Part shown: positions 7,672-16,995 of the stretch, in pieces
Layout of the letters: each line of letters begins with the position of its first letter
How positions within the stretch are numbered: the stretch's first letter is position 1
NCBI GenBank assembly: GCA_947623955.1
Contig: CANQIP010000007.1
Coordinates: forward strand, 1 to 64,000
From: an uncultured Clostridia bacterium
GTDB taxonomy: Bacteria > Bacillota > Clostridia > UBA1381
Reading direction: 5' to 3'
Length of the DNA stretch: 64,000 nt
Notes under the pieces: model-generated
Told to the model about the DNA's origin: nothing
The model's database searches: none
Seen by the model: only the letters and a program-made list of their open reading frames with translations
Translations under genes and position numbers: made by a program

Positions 7672-8637
7672 ATGACCGATAGCAAAGTAACAAAACCTCA
7701 AAAGAAAAAAATCCGCACAATGGCGCTTTCCTTGCTGCTCGCCGTAATCGTATGGTTCATGGTAATGTCTCTTACAAACCCGACCATAACCGTCACGCTC
7801 ACGAATTTAAAGGTTCGGTTCGTCGGCGAAACGACGCTGCGCGACAGGGATTTGACCGTTACGGGACGCGGGAACATACCGCCGCTGTCGGTGACTGTCA
7901 GAGGCAGCCGCGGCGACCTTATGAACTATATGGACGATATTTACGTGCAGGTCGATTTGAGCAATATAACAGACGCGGGCACGTACAGCCTTGTCGGCAA
8001 AACCACGATACCGACAACGCGCATAGGCGTTGAAAAGGAAAATTTTGGCGACATCACCGTGAACGCGGAAAAGATTGTTTCAAAGGAAGTGGAGATTGAA
8101 CCGGTCTACGAGGGCGTTCCGGGCGACAAGCTTGTGCGCACGGATATTGTAAACCCCGTAGTTGAGATAAGCGGGGCGGAAAGCGAGATAAAGGAGGTCG
8201 ACCGCGCGCGGGCGGTTATAAACTGGCAGGACGTAAAGGAAGGCGCGGCTCGGATCGACTATATGCTTATAAATTCCTCCGGCGCGCCGATAACGGAAAA
8301 CGAAACCATAGAAAGTCCGCGCAGCGAGGCGGAGGTCGTAAACAGAATATACGACGCGGTAACGCTGCCCGTGGAGGCAAGGTTGTCGGACAGTCTCGGG
8401 GGCGACTATGAGCTTGACGACCCCAAGGTCGAGCCGGATACCGTTAAGGTTGGCATAGAGGACGGCGCGTCCGCGCCCGACCGCCTGACCGTCACGATCC
8501 AGACTATAGAAAGCGGCGAAAAGGAAATGAAAATAGACGCAGCGGAGGGTATATACATACCGAAGGACAGCCGGACGGTAAAGGTAAACGTCAACACGCA
8601 CGAAAAGCCGGTTGACAGTGACGGAGAAACGGGCTGA
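7672..8637 (+). CDS. cdaR: YbbR-domain protein CdaR, CdaA regulator
   Basis: A 321-residue protein with one N-terminal membrane anchor (MALSLLLAVIVWFMVMSL) and an extracytoplasmic region of YbbR repeats (N.TI.V.VRG segments repeated from about 45 to 310). YbbR/CdaR modulates CdaA cyclase activity. The ORF track starts at a TTG; the ATG at 7672 is preferred because AAGGGAG lies about 8 bases upstream. The C-terminus is short and acidic (SDGETG). Cotranscribed with cdaA, gap 30 bases. Confidence 0.9.
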   Translation: MTDSKVTKPQKKKIRTMALSLLLAVIVWFMVMSLTNPTITVTLTNLKVRFVGETTLRDRDLTVTGRGNIPPLSVTVRGSRGDLMNYMDDIYVQVDLSNITDAGTYSLVGKTTIPTTRIGVEKENFGDITVNAEKIVSKEVEIEPVYEGVPGDKLVRTDIVNPVVEISGAESEIKEVDRARAVINWQDVKEGAARIDYMLINSSGAPITENETIESPRSEAEVVNRIYDAVTLPVEARLSDSLGGDYELDDPKVEPDTVKVGIEDGASAPDRLTVTIQTIESGEKEMKIDAAEGIYIPKDSRTVKVNVNTHEKPVDSDGETG

Positions 8638-8702
8638 TTACGTGATGTAATTTCATGCGGCATATTTTACTGTAAAGTTTTAAGACAAGCGGAGGGCAAG
8701 CG

Positions 8703-10658
8703 ATGAACAAAAGCGAAATAAAATATCTCGAACGGCTGTCGGAGCTTTATCCGACGGTGGACAGCGCGGCGACGGAGATTATAAACATGCAGGCGATACT
8801 CAATCTCCCGAAGGGAACGGAGCATTTTTTAAGCGATATACACGGCGAGTACGCCGCGTTTTCGCACGTTCTGCGTAACGGCTCCGGCGCGGTCAGCAAA
8901 AAGATTGACGACGTATTCGGTCACACGCTGAGCATCCGGGACAAGCGCGAGCTCGCGTCGCTCGTCTACTACCCGACGCAGAAAATAAGCTACATAAAGC
9001 ACCAGGGCAAGGACACGGAAAACTGGTACAAAATAATGCTTTACCGCCTTATCGACATATGCCGCGTCGTATCGTCGAAATACACGCGCTCGAAGGTGAG
9101 GAAGGCTCTGCCGAAGGCGTACGCGTACGTCATAGAGGAGCTTATCACAGAAAAGCCGGAGGTACTGAACCGAGGCGCGTATTTTGACGGCATAGTTGAT
9201 ACGATTTTGGAGGTCGGCATAGCGGAGAAATTCATTATAGCGATGGCTGAACTGGTACACCGTCTCGTCGTAGACCACCTGCACGTCCTCGGCGACATCT
9301 TTGACCGAGGCAGAGCGCCGCACGACATAATGGACAAGCTGTGCGACTACCATTCGCTCGACATACAGTGGGGCAACCACGACGTTATGTGGATGGGCGC
9401 GGCTGCGGGCAACACGACGTGTATCGCGAATATTATCCGCAACAGCGTGCGTTACGGAAATATGGACGTTCTGGAGGACGGTTACGGCATAAACATGCTG
9501 CCGCTCGCGACGTTCGCGATGGCTGCCTACGAGGACGACAAGTGCGAGAGATTTAAGATAAAGCGTCTCGGCAGGCGCGTTACCGACGTAGCCGACAACG
9601 ACATCGAGATGAAACTGCACAAGGCGATAGCGGTTATACAGTTTAAACTCGAGGGTCAGCTTATCGCGAAGTACCCCGAGTTTGAAATGGATTCGCGCAG
9701 ACTCTTGCACCGCATAGATTTCAAAAACGGAACGGTCGAGATAGAGGGCAAAACGTACCCGATGCTCGATACGAATTTCCCGACGATCGATCCCGCCGAC
9801 CCGTATGCGCTCACCGAGAAGGAAAGCGAGGTAATGGAAAAGCTGCGCTCGGCGTTCGTGCGCTGTCAAAAGCTGCAGCGACACACGCGCCTTCTCATGC
9901 AGAAAGGCAGCCTGTACAAGGTGTACAACGGCAACCTCCTGTTCCACGGCTGCGTGCCGATGAACAGCGACGGCACGTTCAAGGAAATGACGCTCGGCGG
10001 TAAACGTTACGGCGGCAAAGCGCTCTATGACGCGTTTGAGGCGGCGATAAGACGCTCGCTGCTGTCGCCCGACATAAAGGAACGCGTGCGCGGCGCGGAT
10101 TTGATGTGGTATCTGTGGAACGGTCCCACGTCGCCGCTTTTCGGACGCGACAAAATGACGACGTTCGAGAGGTATTTTATAGAGGACAAGGAAACTCACA
10201 AGGAGCATAAAAACGCGTACTACACGCTTATAAACAACGTGGAAACAGCCGATAAAATCCTCGAGGAGTTCGGTCTTGACGAGACGGGACACATAATAAA
10301 CGGTCACGTTCCCGTGCATCAGGGCGAGGGAGAAAATCCGCTGAAATGCGGCGGCAAGGTGATAATGATAGACGGCGGTTTTTCAAAGGCGTACCAAACC
10401 GTGACGGGCATAGCCGGCTACACGCTCACGTATAATTCCTACGGTCTCACACTCACGGCGCACGAACCGTTCAGCGGCGCGGAGGACGTTATTTACAATA
10501 ACAGGGATATTGTGTCGAACCAGGTAGCCGTCAGACATTCGGCTAACAGAATACTCGTCGGCGACACCGATAACGGCAAGCGGCTCAAAGAGCGAATAGA
10601 CGATTTAAAGGAGCTTATTAAGGCATACCGTCAGGGCTTTGTAGCGGAGAAGAGATAA
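8703..10658 (+). CDS. fbp: Fructose-1,6-bisphosphatase class III
   Basis: A 651-residue enzyme of the Firmicutes-type class III FBPase family, which hydrolyses fructose-1,6-bisphosphate in gluconeogenesis. Metallophosphatase-like motifs are HFLSDIHGEYAAF (about 41-53), VLGDIFDRGRAPHDIMD (about 195-211), QWGNHDVMWMGA and NGHVPVHQGEGENPLKCGGK. Length matches the family (about 640-670). GGAGGG precedes the ATG. It sits 65 bases after cdaR and is followed by a hairpin shared with convergent ymdB. Upstream of the glycogen genes, it can supply hexose phosphate for ADP-glucose synthesis. Confidence 0.95.
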   Translation: MNKSEIKYLERLSELYPTVDSAATEIINMQAILNLPKGTEHFLSDIHGEYAAFSHVLRNGSGAVSKKIDDVFGHTLSIRDKRELASLVYYPTQKISYIKHQGKDTENWYKIMLYRLIDICRVVSSKYTRSKVRKALPKAYAYVIEELITEKPEVLNRGAYFDGIVDTILEVGIAEKFIIAMAELVHRLVVDHLHVLGDIFDRGRAPHDIMDKLCDYHSLDIQWGNHDVMWMGAAAGNTTCIANIIRNSVRYGNMDVLEDGYGINMLPLATFAMAAYEDDKCERFKIKRLGRRVTDVADNDIEMKLHKAIAVIQFKLEGQLIAKYPEFEMDSRRLLHRIDFKNGTVEIEGKTYPMLDTNFPTIDPADPYALTEKESEVMEKLRSAFVRCQKLQRHTRLLMQKGSLYKVYNGNLLFHGCVPMNSDGTFKEMTLGGKRYGGKALYDAFEAAIRRSLLSPDIKERVRGADLMWYLWNGPTSPLFGRDKMTTFERYFIEDKETHKEHKNAYYTLINNVETADKILEEFGLDETGHIINGHVPVHQGEGENPLKCGGKVIMIDGGFSKAYQTVTGIAGYTLTYNSYGLTLTAHEPFSGAEDVIYNNRDIVSNQVAVRHSANRILVGDTDNGKRLKERIDDLKELIKAYRQGFVAEKR

Positions 10659-10670
10659 AGATAATCGAAA

Positions 10671-10691
10671 GACCCCCTCTCCGAGGGGGTC
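10671..10691. terminator. Bidirectional hairpin between fbp and ymdB
   Basis: An 8-bp perfect stem GACCCCCT/AGGGGGTC. Its right arm overlaps the ymdB stop codon. No strong T-run follows, so termination may be weak. The same palindrome core recurs in the intergenic repeats near 42.3 kb. Confidence 0.55.
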
Positions 10692-11487
10692 ATATGTTAT
10701 TTGGCTTATCCTTAATAAAAATCCTCTCCGTGCCGACGCACTTGCCGCTGTTTTCGTCAATATCGAATATGCACCCGCAGAACTGCCCGCTGCCGGTGGC
10801 GAGGTCGAACTTCTGCGGCATACCGGTGCGGAAACGCTCCACGATCGGCGTTATGCCTCTGCCGAGAATGGACAGACCGACGCCCGTCATACCGAGGTCG
10901 GTTATATATCCCGTGCCGCCCGGGAGTATCATCTCGTCAGCCGTCTGCACGTGCGTGTGCGTGCCGAAAACTGCGCTCACCTTGCCGTCGAGGAAAAATC
11001 CCATCGCGAGCTTTTCGCTCGTAGCCTCGGCGTGGAAGTCCACCATAATTATATTCGTCTTTTCGCGCAGCTTTTCTATTTCCTCCTCCGCCTTGTCAAA
11101 CGGAGAACTCTGCTGGTATTCGAGAAACGTTCTGCCGATGAGGTTTATAACGCCGACCTTTACGCCGTTTTTCGCGGTGTACACCAGGCTGCCCTCGCCG
11201 GGGCAAGCCTTGTTGTAATTCGCGGGGCGTATAACGTTGTCCTCCTTGCGCATGATCGCCGAAATTTCCTTACAGTCCCACGTGTGGTTGCCCATTGTTA
11301 TAACGTCCGCGCCCGCGCGGACAAGCTCGTTGTACGCCGAGCGCGCCATGCCTCTGCCGTGCGTGGCGTTCTCGCCGTTTACGATGCACATATCGACGCC
11401 TTTACCGTATTTCATATCGTCAACATATTTAAAGAGCATTTCGCGCCCCACGGCGCTTACCACATCTCCGACACATAATATTTTCAT
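10690..11487 (-). CDS. ymdB: YmdB-family metallophosphoesterase
   Basis: A 265-residue enzyme of the YmdB family (TIGR00282 type). Metal-binding motifs are MKILCVGDVVSAVGRE, IVNGENATHGRG, ITMGNHTWD, MVDFHAEATSEK and VFGTHTHVQT. YmdB of Bacillus hydrolyses 2',3'-cyclic nucleotides and affects biofilm and motility decisions. The annotated ORF begins 25 codons upstream, but conservation starts at MKILCVGD, where AAAGG precedes the ATG at 11487. It follows rny in the classic rny-ymdB order, separated by 160 bases that include a structured, T-run-ended segment. Confidence 0.92.
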   Translation of the reverse strand: MKILCVGDVVSAVGREMLFKYVDDMKYGKGVDMCIVNGENATHGRGMARSAYNELVRAGADVITMGNHTWDCKEISAIMRKEDNVIRPANYNKACPGEGSLVYTAKNGVKVGVINLIGRTFLEYQQSSPFDKAEEEIEKLREKTNIIMVDFHAEATSEKLAMGFFLDGKVSAVFGTHTHVQTADEMILPGGTGYITDLGMTGVGLSILGRGITPIVERFRTGMPQKFDLATGSGQFCGCIFDIDENSGKCVGTERIFIKDKPNNI

Positions 11488-11518
11488 ATCCGTTGCCTTT
11501 CTGCTTACAAAATTACCG

Positions 11519-11623
11519 AAAAAAAAGGAGCGTATTACAGAACGGGTAGAAGCAAACCACAAGCGGCGCGTACAGTGCCTTTATCGCAAAGTATCTCCTC
11601 CGATGAGATTTACGCTCTGTAAT
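11519..11623 (-). ncRNA. Structured segment between rny and ymdB, ending in a T-run
   Basis: On the minus strand, ATTACAGAGCG (11613-11623) pairs with CGTTCTGTAAT (11534-11544) through 11 bp including one G-U, and a run of eight T follows at 11519-11526. The 68-base loop holds a smaller ATCTC/GAGAT hairpin. It may be a large terminator or attenuator that lowers ymdB expression relative to rny, or a small RNA made from the rny 3' end. The fold is by eye. Confidence 0.4.
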
Positions 11624-11647
11624 AACCCCCATTTTTCTTTTTTTTGA

Positions 11648-13216
11648 TTACTTGGCGTAATCAACGGCTCTCGTTTCGCGTATCAGACTTACTTTGATCT
11701 GACCGGGATATTCGAGCTCCGCCTCGATACGCTTTACGATGTCCTTCGCTACAAGGATCATGCCGTCGTCGTTTATGACCTCGGGCTTAATCATTATGCG
11801 CACTTCGCGTCCCGCCTGAATGGCGTAGGACTTTTCGACACCGTTAAAGCCGTCGGCAATTTCCTCCAGCTTTTCCAAGCGTTTGATGTAGGTTTCGAGA
11901 TTTTCGCGTCTGGCTCCCGGACGCGCCGCCGATATTGCGTCTGCCGCCTGTATGAGCGTCGCGACAATCGTTTTCGCCTCAACGTCGCCGTGATGCGCCA
12001 TAACGGCATGCACAACATCTTTGTTTTCACGGAACTTCTTCACTATATCCGCGCCGATAGTTACGTGCGAGCCCTCGACTTCATGGTCAACCGCTTTGCC
12101 GATGTCGTGCAAAAGACCCGCCCTCTTGGCGAGATTGACGTCGACTCCCAGTTCACCTGCCATAACGCCCGCAAGGTGCGAAACCTCAATGCTGTGCTTG
12201 AGGACGTTCTGACCGTAGCTTGTTCTGAATTTCAGCTTACCGAGCAGCTTGACGAGTTCGGGATGAAGTCCGTGTACGCCCGTCTCGAACGTGGCGTTCT
12301 CGCCCTCCTGCTTGATAATCGCCTCAACCTCCCTGCGAGACTTTTCGACCGTTTCCTCAATGCGCGCCGGATGAATACGTCCGTCGACAATGAGTTTTTC
12401 GAGCGCAAGACGCGCAACCTCGCGCCTTATGGGGTCGAAACTTGACACTATGACTGCCTCCGGAGTGTCGTCGATGATAAAATCGACGCCGGTGAGCGTT
12501 TCGAGCGTTCTTATATTTCGTCCCTCTCTGCCTATTATACGACCCTTCATTTCGTCGTTAGGAAGGTTTACAACCGATACGGTTGTTTCGGCAACGTGAT
12601 CCGCGGCAACCTTCTGTATCGAAAGCGCAACGATGTTTCTTGCGTTTCTTTCCGCGTTATCCTTTGCCTCCTGCTCAATTTCTTTAACCATGACGGCTGC
12701 CTCGTGTCTCGTCGTTTCCTCGATGTTCTTCAGCAAAAGCTCTTTTGCCTCTTCTGCCGTAAGACCGGAAATCTTTTCGATAAGCGCCATCTGCTGTTCC
12801 TTAATTTCTGCTATTTCTGCTTCTTTGGCCTCAAGGTTCTTAATCTTCTGATTGTAAGATTGTTCCTTTCTGTCCAAGTTGTCTGTCTTTTTGTCTAAAT
12901 TCTCCTCTTTCTGAGCAATTCTGCGTTCCTGGCGGTTAAGTTCGTTTCTGCGTTCCTTAACCTCCGCGTCAAACTGAGCTCTGAGCTTTTGATTTTCCTC
13001 TTTGGCCTCGAGCATCATTTCGCGCTTTTTGGCTGACGCATTCTTCTCAGCCTCGGCAATTATAGACTTTGCCTGTTCCTCGGCGGAGCCGAGTTGGGCC
13101 TCGGCGATTTTCTTTCTGTGAGCGACGCCGCCGTTAAAGCCGATAACGGCTGCTGCCGCGCAGAGTATAACCGCCGCGATTATAACGATTATCAATGTAA
13201 TGTTAATCGGTAACAC
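11648..13216 (-). CDS. rny: Ribonuclease Y
   Basis: A 522-residue membrane-anchored endoribonuclease that starts bulk mRNA decay. Domains in order: N-terminal transmembrane helix (residues 5-27), a long charged coiled coil (30-200), KH domain with [23 protein letters not shown] (about 230-275), HD domain with [14 protein letters not shown] (about 362-375), and a conserved C-terminus ([20 protein letters not shown]). The start is a GTG lying inside a GGGGGTG run that can pair with an upstream CCCCC, so initiation may be structurally controlled. TTGGAG lies 13 bases upstream. Downstream is ymdB. Confidence 0.95.
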   Translation of the reverse strand: MLPINITLIIVIIAAVILCAAAAVIGFNGGVAHRKKIAEAQLGSAEEQAKSIIAEAEKNASAKKREMMLEAKEENQKLRAQFDAEVKERRNELNRQERRIAQKEENLDKKTDNLDRKEQSYNQKIKNLEAKEAEIAEIKEQQMALIEKISGLTAEEAKELLLKNIEETTRHEAAVMVKEIEQEAKDNAERNARNIVALSIQKVAADHVAETTVSVVNLPNDEMKGRIIGREGRNIRTLETLTGVDFIIDDTPEAVIVSSFDPIRREVARLALEKLIVDGRIHPARIEETVEKSRREVEAIIKQEGENATFETGVHGLHPELVKLLGKLKFRTSYGQNVLKHSIEVSHLAGVMAGELGVDVNLAKRAGLLHDIGKAVDHEVEGSHVTIGADIVKKFRENKDVVHAVMAHHGDVEAKTIVATLIQAADAISAARPGARRENLETYIKRLEKLEEIADGFNGVEKSYAIQAGREVRIMIKPEVINDDGMILVAKDIVKRIEAELEYPGQIKVSLIRETRAVDYAK

Positions 13217-13220
13217 CCCC

Positions 13221-13388
13221 TAAATTTTTCTCCAAGACCTGCCAATGGGGGCTTTCTTAAAATGACTGCTGCCTATGAAACACCGCCTTGCGGGACGGAG
13301 CCCGTAACGCCGCGAATGCAGGTAAAAAGCGGCGTCGAGGTTACTGTAATCATACGGAGCAGTCTCTTTAAGACGGCTCCATTTTAAG
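13221..13388 (-). ncRNA. Structured 5' leader RNA of rny
   Basis: Hand folding of the minus-strand leader gives nested helices. CTTAAAATG (13380-13388) pairs perfectly with CATTTTAAG (13256-13264), and GACTGCT with AGCAGTC directly inside. A GACGCCGC/GCGGCGTT hairpin and a CCGTC/GGCGG hairpin branch from the interior. GGAGCC can alternatively pair with GGCTCC, which excludes one hairpin. Downstream, GCCCCC can pair with GGGGGT at the rny GTG. The alternative pairings suggest a regulatory leader or a free-standing RNA such as a 6S-like RNA. No known riboswitch signature was recognised. Confidence 0.5.
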
Positions 13389-13457
13389 TATTGGGATTAC
13401 ATATCAAATTTCATATTTTACAGAAAACTTATATTTAAAGAATATTAAGCACATCAT

Positions 13458-13486
13458 ATTGTATACCATTTTCGCGAATATGTCAA
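13458..13486 (-). promoter_or_regulatory. Promoter of the rny leader
   Basis: Minus strand TTGACA (13481-13486), 17-base spacer, TACAAT (13458-13463). It drives a leader of about 230 bases before rny. The rest of the 540-base gap (13495-13660) is AT-rich with no gene seen. Confidence 0.8.
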
Positions 13487-13665
13487 GCAGCGGCGATTAT
13501 TTGTAATATAACGGTAAATTTTTCCTTCGCGAGAGTGCCTATGCGGAAATGTACGAAAAAACAAATATTTTATCAAAAAAAGCATAAAACAATCGAAAAA
13601 AGACAAACTAATAGTATATCGTCAAAATGCACAAAAATTTAAAATAATTTTATTTATATATAGTC

Positions 13666-13694
13666 TTTACTGACTAAAAAAAATATGTTACAAT
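13666..13694 (+). promoter_or_regulatory. Promoter of glgB-glgC-glgD
   Basis: TTTACT (13666-13671), 17-base spacer, TACAAT (13689-13694), 65 bases before the glgB ATG, divergent from the rny promoter. Confidence 0.6.
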
Positions 13695-13759
13695 GTATAC
13701 CATAGATTGTATGCTCCGATGAGTATACCTGAAAAATAATCAACAAAGGAGGGAGATAT

Positions 13760-15736
13760 ATGGCAGAAGAGATGACATGGGCGGGCATAAGCCGTTTTCA
13801 GGTTTATCTTTTCAATTCGGGAGAAAATTTCCAGTCGTATAAAATGCTCGGAGCGCATAAAATAAAGCTTGACGGCAAGGAAGGCTGGCGGTTCGCCGTA
13901 TGGGCGCCGCACGCCAAAAGCGTCCGGGTGGTCGGCGATTTCAACGGCTGGGACGGCTGGGACAAAAAGCTTGAACCTATCGAGACAAGCGGCATCTGGT
14001 ACGGCTTTTTTACCGATATAAAGGAAAACATGCTTTATAAGTATGCCATAGAGACTCAAAACGGCGAGACGGTTTACAAAGCCGATCCGTTCGCCGTGAA
14101 ATGTGAGCTGAGACCGGGAACGGCGTCGCTCACAAAGGATTTGGCGGGCTACAAATGGGGAGATAAAAAATGGCTTGCGGAGCGCGAGAAGGAGTCGACG
14201 CTCCTCAAACCGGTAAATATCTACGAAATGCACGTCGGCTCGTGGAAGGTTCACGAGGACGGCAGCCTGTATACTTATAAGGAGCTCGCGGACGAGCTTG
14301 TACCCTATGTTAAGGACATGGGTTACACACATATAGAAATCATGCCGGTCACGGAATACCCGTTCGACGGCTCGTGGGGCTATCAGGTAACTGGATACTT
14401 CTCGGCGACGACGCGCTACGGCGACTGTCACGAACTCCAGTATTTCGTTGACAAGTGCCACAAGGCGGGAATAGGCGTTATCATGGACTGGGTTCCCGCG
14501 CACTTCCCGCGTGACGCTCACGGACTTAGAATGTTCGACGGCACGCCGACATACGAGTACGCCGACCCGCGCATGGGCGAGCATAAGGACTGGGGCACGA
14601 TGGTGTTCGACTATGAAAAGAGCGAGGTAATATCGTTCCTCATATCGTCGGCTTACTTCTGGGCGAAGGAGTACCACATGGACGGCATACGCGTGGACGC
14701 GGTATCGTCCATGCTCTACCGCGACTATTCCAGAAACGACGGCGAATGGGTGCCGAACAAGTACGGCGGCAACGGAAACCTGGAGGCGGTCGATTTCCTT
14801 AGGAAATTAAACCGCATAATGGGTACGGAGTTTGCGAACTTCATGATGGTTGCCGAAGAGTCGACGGCGTGGCCCATGGTTACGGCTCCGCCCGACAACG
14901 ACGGACTGGGCTTTAACTACAAATGGAATATGGGCTGGATGAACGACACTATAAGGTATATGTCCATGGATCCGTATTTCAGAAAGGACAATCACAGCCT
15001 TTTGACGTTCGTGATGATGTACGCCTACAGCGAAAACTTCATACTTCCGCTTTCGCACGACGAGGTCGTACATGGCAAGCACTCGCTTATCGACAAGATG
15101 TTCGGCAGTTATGACGAGAAGTTTGACGCGTACAGAGCGCTCCTCGGCTATTACATGACGATGCCGGGCAAAAAGCTGATGTTCATGGGCGGCGAGATAG
15201 GTCAGTTCCTCGAATGGCGTTACGACGACCAGCTTGAATGGAACGTGCTTGAAATAGATAAGCACAAAAAGCTGCATCAGTACGTCAAGGACATCAATCA
15301 CTTCTACCTTGAAAACAAGGGTCTGTGGGAGAACGAGACGAGTTGGGACGGCTTTAGGTGGATAAACGAGGCGGACAGCGAAAATTCCGTGCTTTCGTAT
15401 ATAAGACGCGGTAAAAATGTAAATGATAACGTCGTGGTTGTGGCAAACTTCACGCCGGTATCGCGCCCGATTTACAAGATAGGCGTTCCCGTCGCGGGCA
15501 GCTACGAGGTAATTATACATTCCAACGCCGCGAAGTACGGCGGAACGAGACGCATCGCGAAAAAGACCTACAAGACCGTAAGCGAGCCGTACAGCGATAT
15601 GGGCTACACGCTTGTGGTTGAGGTTGACGGAAATTCGGTGATGATGCTGAAGAAAAAGCAGGAGACTCCGAAAAAGAAGGCTCCCGCGAAAAAAGCCCCC
15701 GCGAAAAAGAGCGCGGCAAAGAAAACAAGCAAGTGA
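13760..15736 (+). CDS. glgB: 1,4-alpha-glucan branching enzyme (GH13) with Lys/Ala-rich tail
   Basis: A 658-residue enzyme that cuts alpha-1,4 glucan and rejoins it by alpha-1,6 linkage. An N-terminal CBM48-like domain (WRFAVWAPHAKSVRVVGDFNGW, about 40-65) precedes the GH13 barrel: MDWVPAHFPRD, DGIRVDAVSSML with the nucleophile Asp, MVAEESTAWP with the acid Glu, and LPLSHDEVVHGK. The C-terminal domain ends near residue 630. Beyond it lies a tail of PAKKAPAKK-type repeats about 28 residues long, resembling histone H1 tails and not part of typical GlgB. GGAGGG precedes the ATG. First gene of the glycogen cluster. Confidence 0.95.
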   Translation: MAEEMTWAGISRFQVYLFNSGENFQSYKMLGAHKIKLDGKEGWRFAVWAPHAKSVRVVGDFNGWDGWDKKLEPIETSGIWYGFFTDIKENMLYKYAIETQNGETVYKADPFAVKCELRPGTASLTKDLAGYKWGDKKWLAEREKESTLLKPVNIYEMHVGSWKVHEDGSLYTYKELADELVPYVKDMGYTHIEIMPVTEYPFDGSWGYQVTGYFSATTRYGDCHELQYFVDKCHKAGIGVIMDWVPAHFPRDAHGLRMFDGTPTYEYADPRMGEHKDWGTMVFDYEKSEVISFLISSAYFWAKEYHMDGIRVDAVSSMLYRDYSRNDGEWVPNKYGGNGNLEAVDFLRKLNRIMGTEFANFMMVAEESTAWPMVTAPPDNDGLGFNYKWNMGWMNDTIRYMSMDPYFRKDNHSLLTFVMMYAYSENFILPLSHDEVVHGKHSLIDKMFGSYDEKFDAYRALLGYYMTMPGKKLMFMGGEIGQFLEWRYDDQLEWNVLEIDKHKKLHQYVKDINHFYLENKGLWENETSWDGFRWINEADSENSVLSYIRRGKNVNDNVVVVANFTPVSRPIYKIGVPVAGSYEVIIHSNAAKYGGTRRIAKKTYKTVSEPYSDMGYTLVVEVDGNSVMMLKKKQETPKKKAPAKKAPAKKSAAKKTSK

Positions 15737-15771
15737 AAAGACAGAAAATCAATATATAGGAGATGATTTAA

Positions 15772-16977
15772 ATGGTATCAAAGGATTGCGTTGCAATGAT
15801 ACTTGCAGGCGGTCAGGGTTCAAGACTCGGCGCGCTGACGAAGAACGTCGCCAAGCCCGCTGTTCCGTTCGGCGGAAAGTACAGAATTATAGACTTCCCG
15901 CTTTCAAACTGTGTTCATTCCGGTATAGATACCGTCGGCGTGCTGACGCAGTATCAGCCGCTTGAACTTAACCGTTATATAGGTAACGGCAACCCGTGGG
16001 ATCTCGACAGAAGTCACGGCGGCGTGTACGTTCTGCCACCTTACCAGAGCGCAAAAACAGAGGAATGGTACAAGGGTACGGCGAACGCGATATATCAGAA
16101 TTTGAGTTTTCTCGAAGGTTTCAACCCCGAAAACGTGCTTATTCTTTCGGGCGACCATATTTACAAGATGCACTACGGCGAAATGCTGAAGGCTCACAAG
16201 GAGTCGGGCGCGGCTGCGACGATAGCGGTTATGCCCGTGCCGTGGGAGGAGGCGAGCCGTTTCGGTATCATGAACGTGGACGACAGCGGCGTTATAACGG
16301 AGTTTGAGGAAAAACCCGCGAATCCGAAGAGTAATCTTGCCTCGATGGGTATATACATCTTCCGTTACGATATGCTCAAAAAGTACCTCGAGGACGACGA
16401 GAGAAATCCCGAATCGTCGAACGACTTCGGTAAGAATATTATCCCGACGATGCTCGCGGACGGCGAAAAGATGGTAACGTACCGTTTCGAGGGTTACTGG
16501 AAGGACGTCGGAACAATTCACAGCCTGTGGGAGGCGAATATGGATCTTATCGACGATCCCCCGAAGTTTGACCTCGGCGACAGACGGTGGAGCATCTATT
16601 CGAGAAACATGGCGCTCGCGCCCCACTACGTAGGCGAACACGCGAAGATAACAAAATCGACCGTGACCGAGGGCTGCTACATCGACGGCGAGATCAACCA
16701 CTCGGTAATATTCGGCGGCGTGGAGCTCGGCGAGGGCAGCGTCATAACCGACTCGGTCGTTATGCCGGGCGCGAAAATCGGCAGAAACGTTATCATTGAA
16801 AGAACGGTTATCGGAAGTGAAGCCGTAATCGGCGACGGCGCGAAAATCGGCGTTGACAAATCGGACGATAACAAGTACGCATCCAAATTATGTACCAACG
16901 ACCTTGTGCTTATCGAGGGCGGCGCAAACGTGAGCGTCGGCGAGAATATCTACAAGGGCAGTATGGTAGAAGCCTAA
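15772..16977 (+). CDS. glgC: Glucose-1-phosphate adenylyltransferase, catalytic subunit
   Basis: A 401-residue enzyme that forms ADP-glucose from ATP and glucose-1-phosphate, the committed step of glycogen synthesis. Motifs: [16 protein letters not shown] (nucleotide binding), [39 protein letters not shown], the sugar-phosphate-binding [10 protein letters not shown] and the [18 protein letters not shown] block. The C-terminal half is a left-handed beta-helix (repeats from about 285 to 370). AGGAGA precedes the ATG. Firmicutes enzymes of this type usually act as a complex with GlgD, encoded 18 bases downstream. Confidence 0.96.
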   Translation: MVSKDCVAMILAGGQGSRLGALTKNVAKPAVPFGGKYRIIDFPLSNCVHSGIDTVGVLTQYQPLELNRYIGNGNPWDLDRSHGGVYVLPPYQSAKTEEWYKGTANAIYQNLSFLEGFNPENVLILSGDHIYKMHYGEMLKAHKESGAAATIAVMPVPWEEASRFGIMNVDDSGVITEFEEKPANPKSNLASMGIYIFRYDMLKKYLEDDERNPESSNDFGKNIIPTMLADGEKMVTYRFEGYWKDVGTIHSLWEANMDLIDDPPKFDLGDRRWSIYSRNMALAPHYVGEHAKITKSTVTEGCYIDGEINHSVIFGGVELGEGSVITDSVVMPGAKIGRNVIIERTVIGSEAVIGDGAKIGVDKSDDNKYASKLCTNDLVLIEGGANVSVGENIYKGSMVEA

Positions 16978-16995
16978 AGAAAGGGGACAGAGCCA

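Noticed and set aside
8829-10319. 496-residue minus-strand ORF opposite fbp
   Set aside because: It is the antisense shadow of a clearly conserved gene. Its composition is Arg/His/Val-rich, it has no family motif and no ribosome binding site. The same holds for other long antisense ORFs at 13688-14677, 15904-16701, 31737-32786, 32853-33761, 30140-31051 and 60918-61673.
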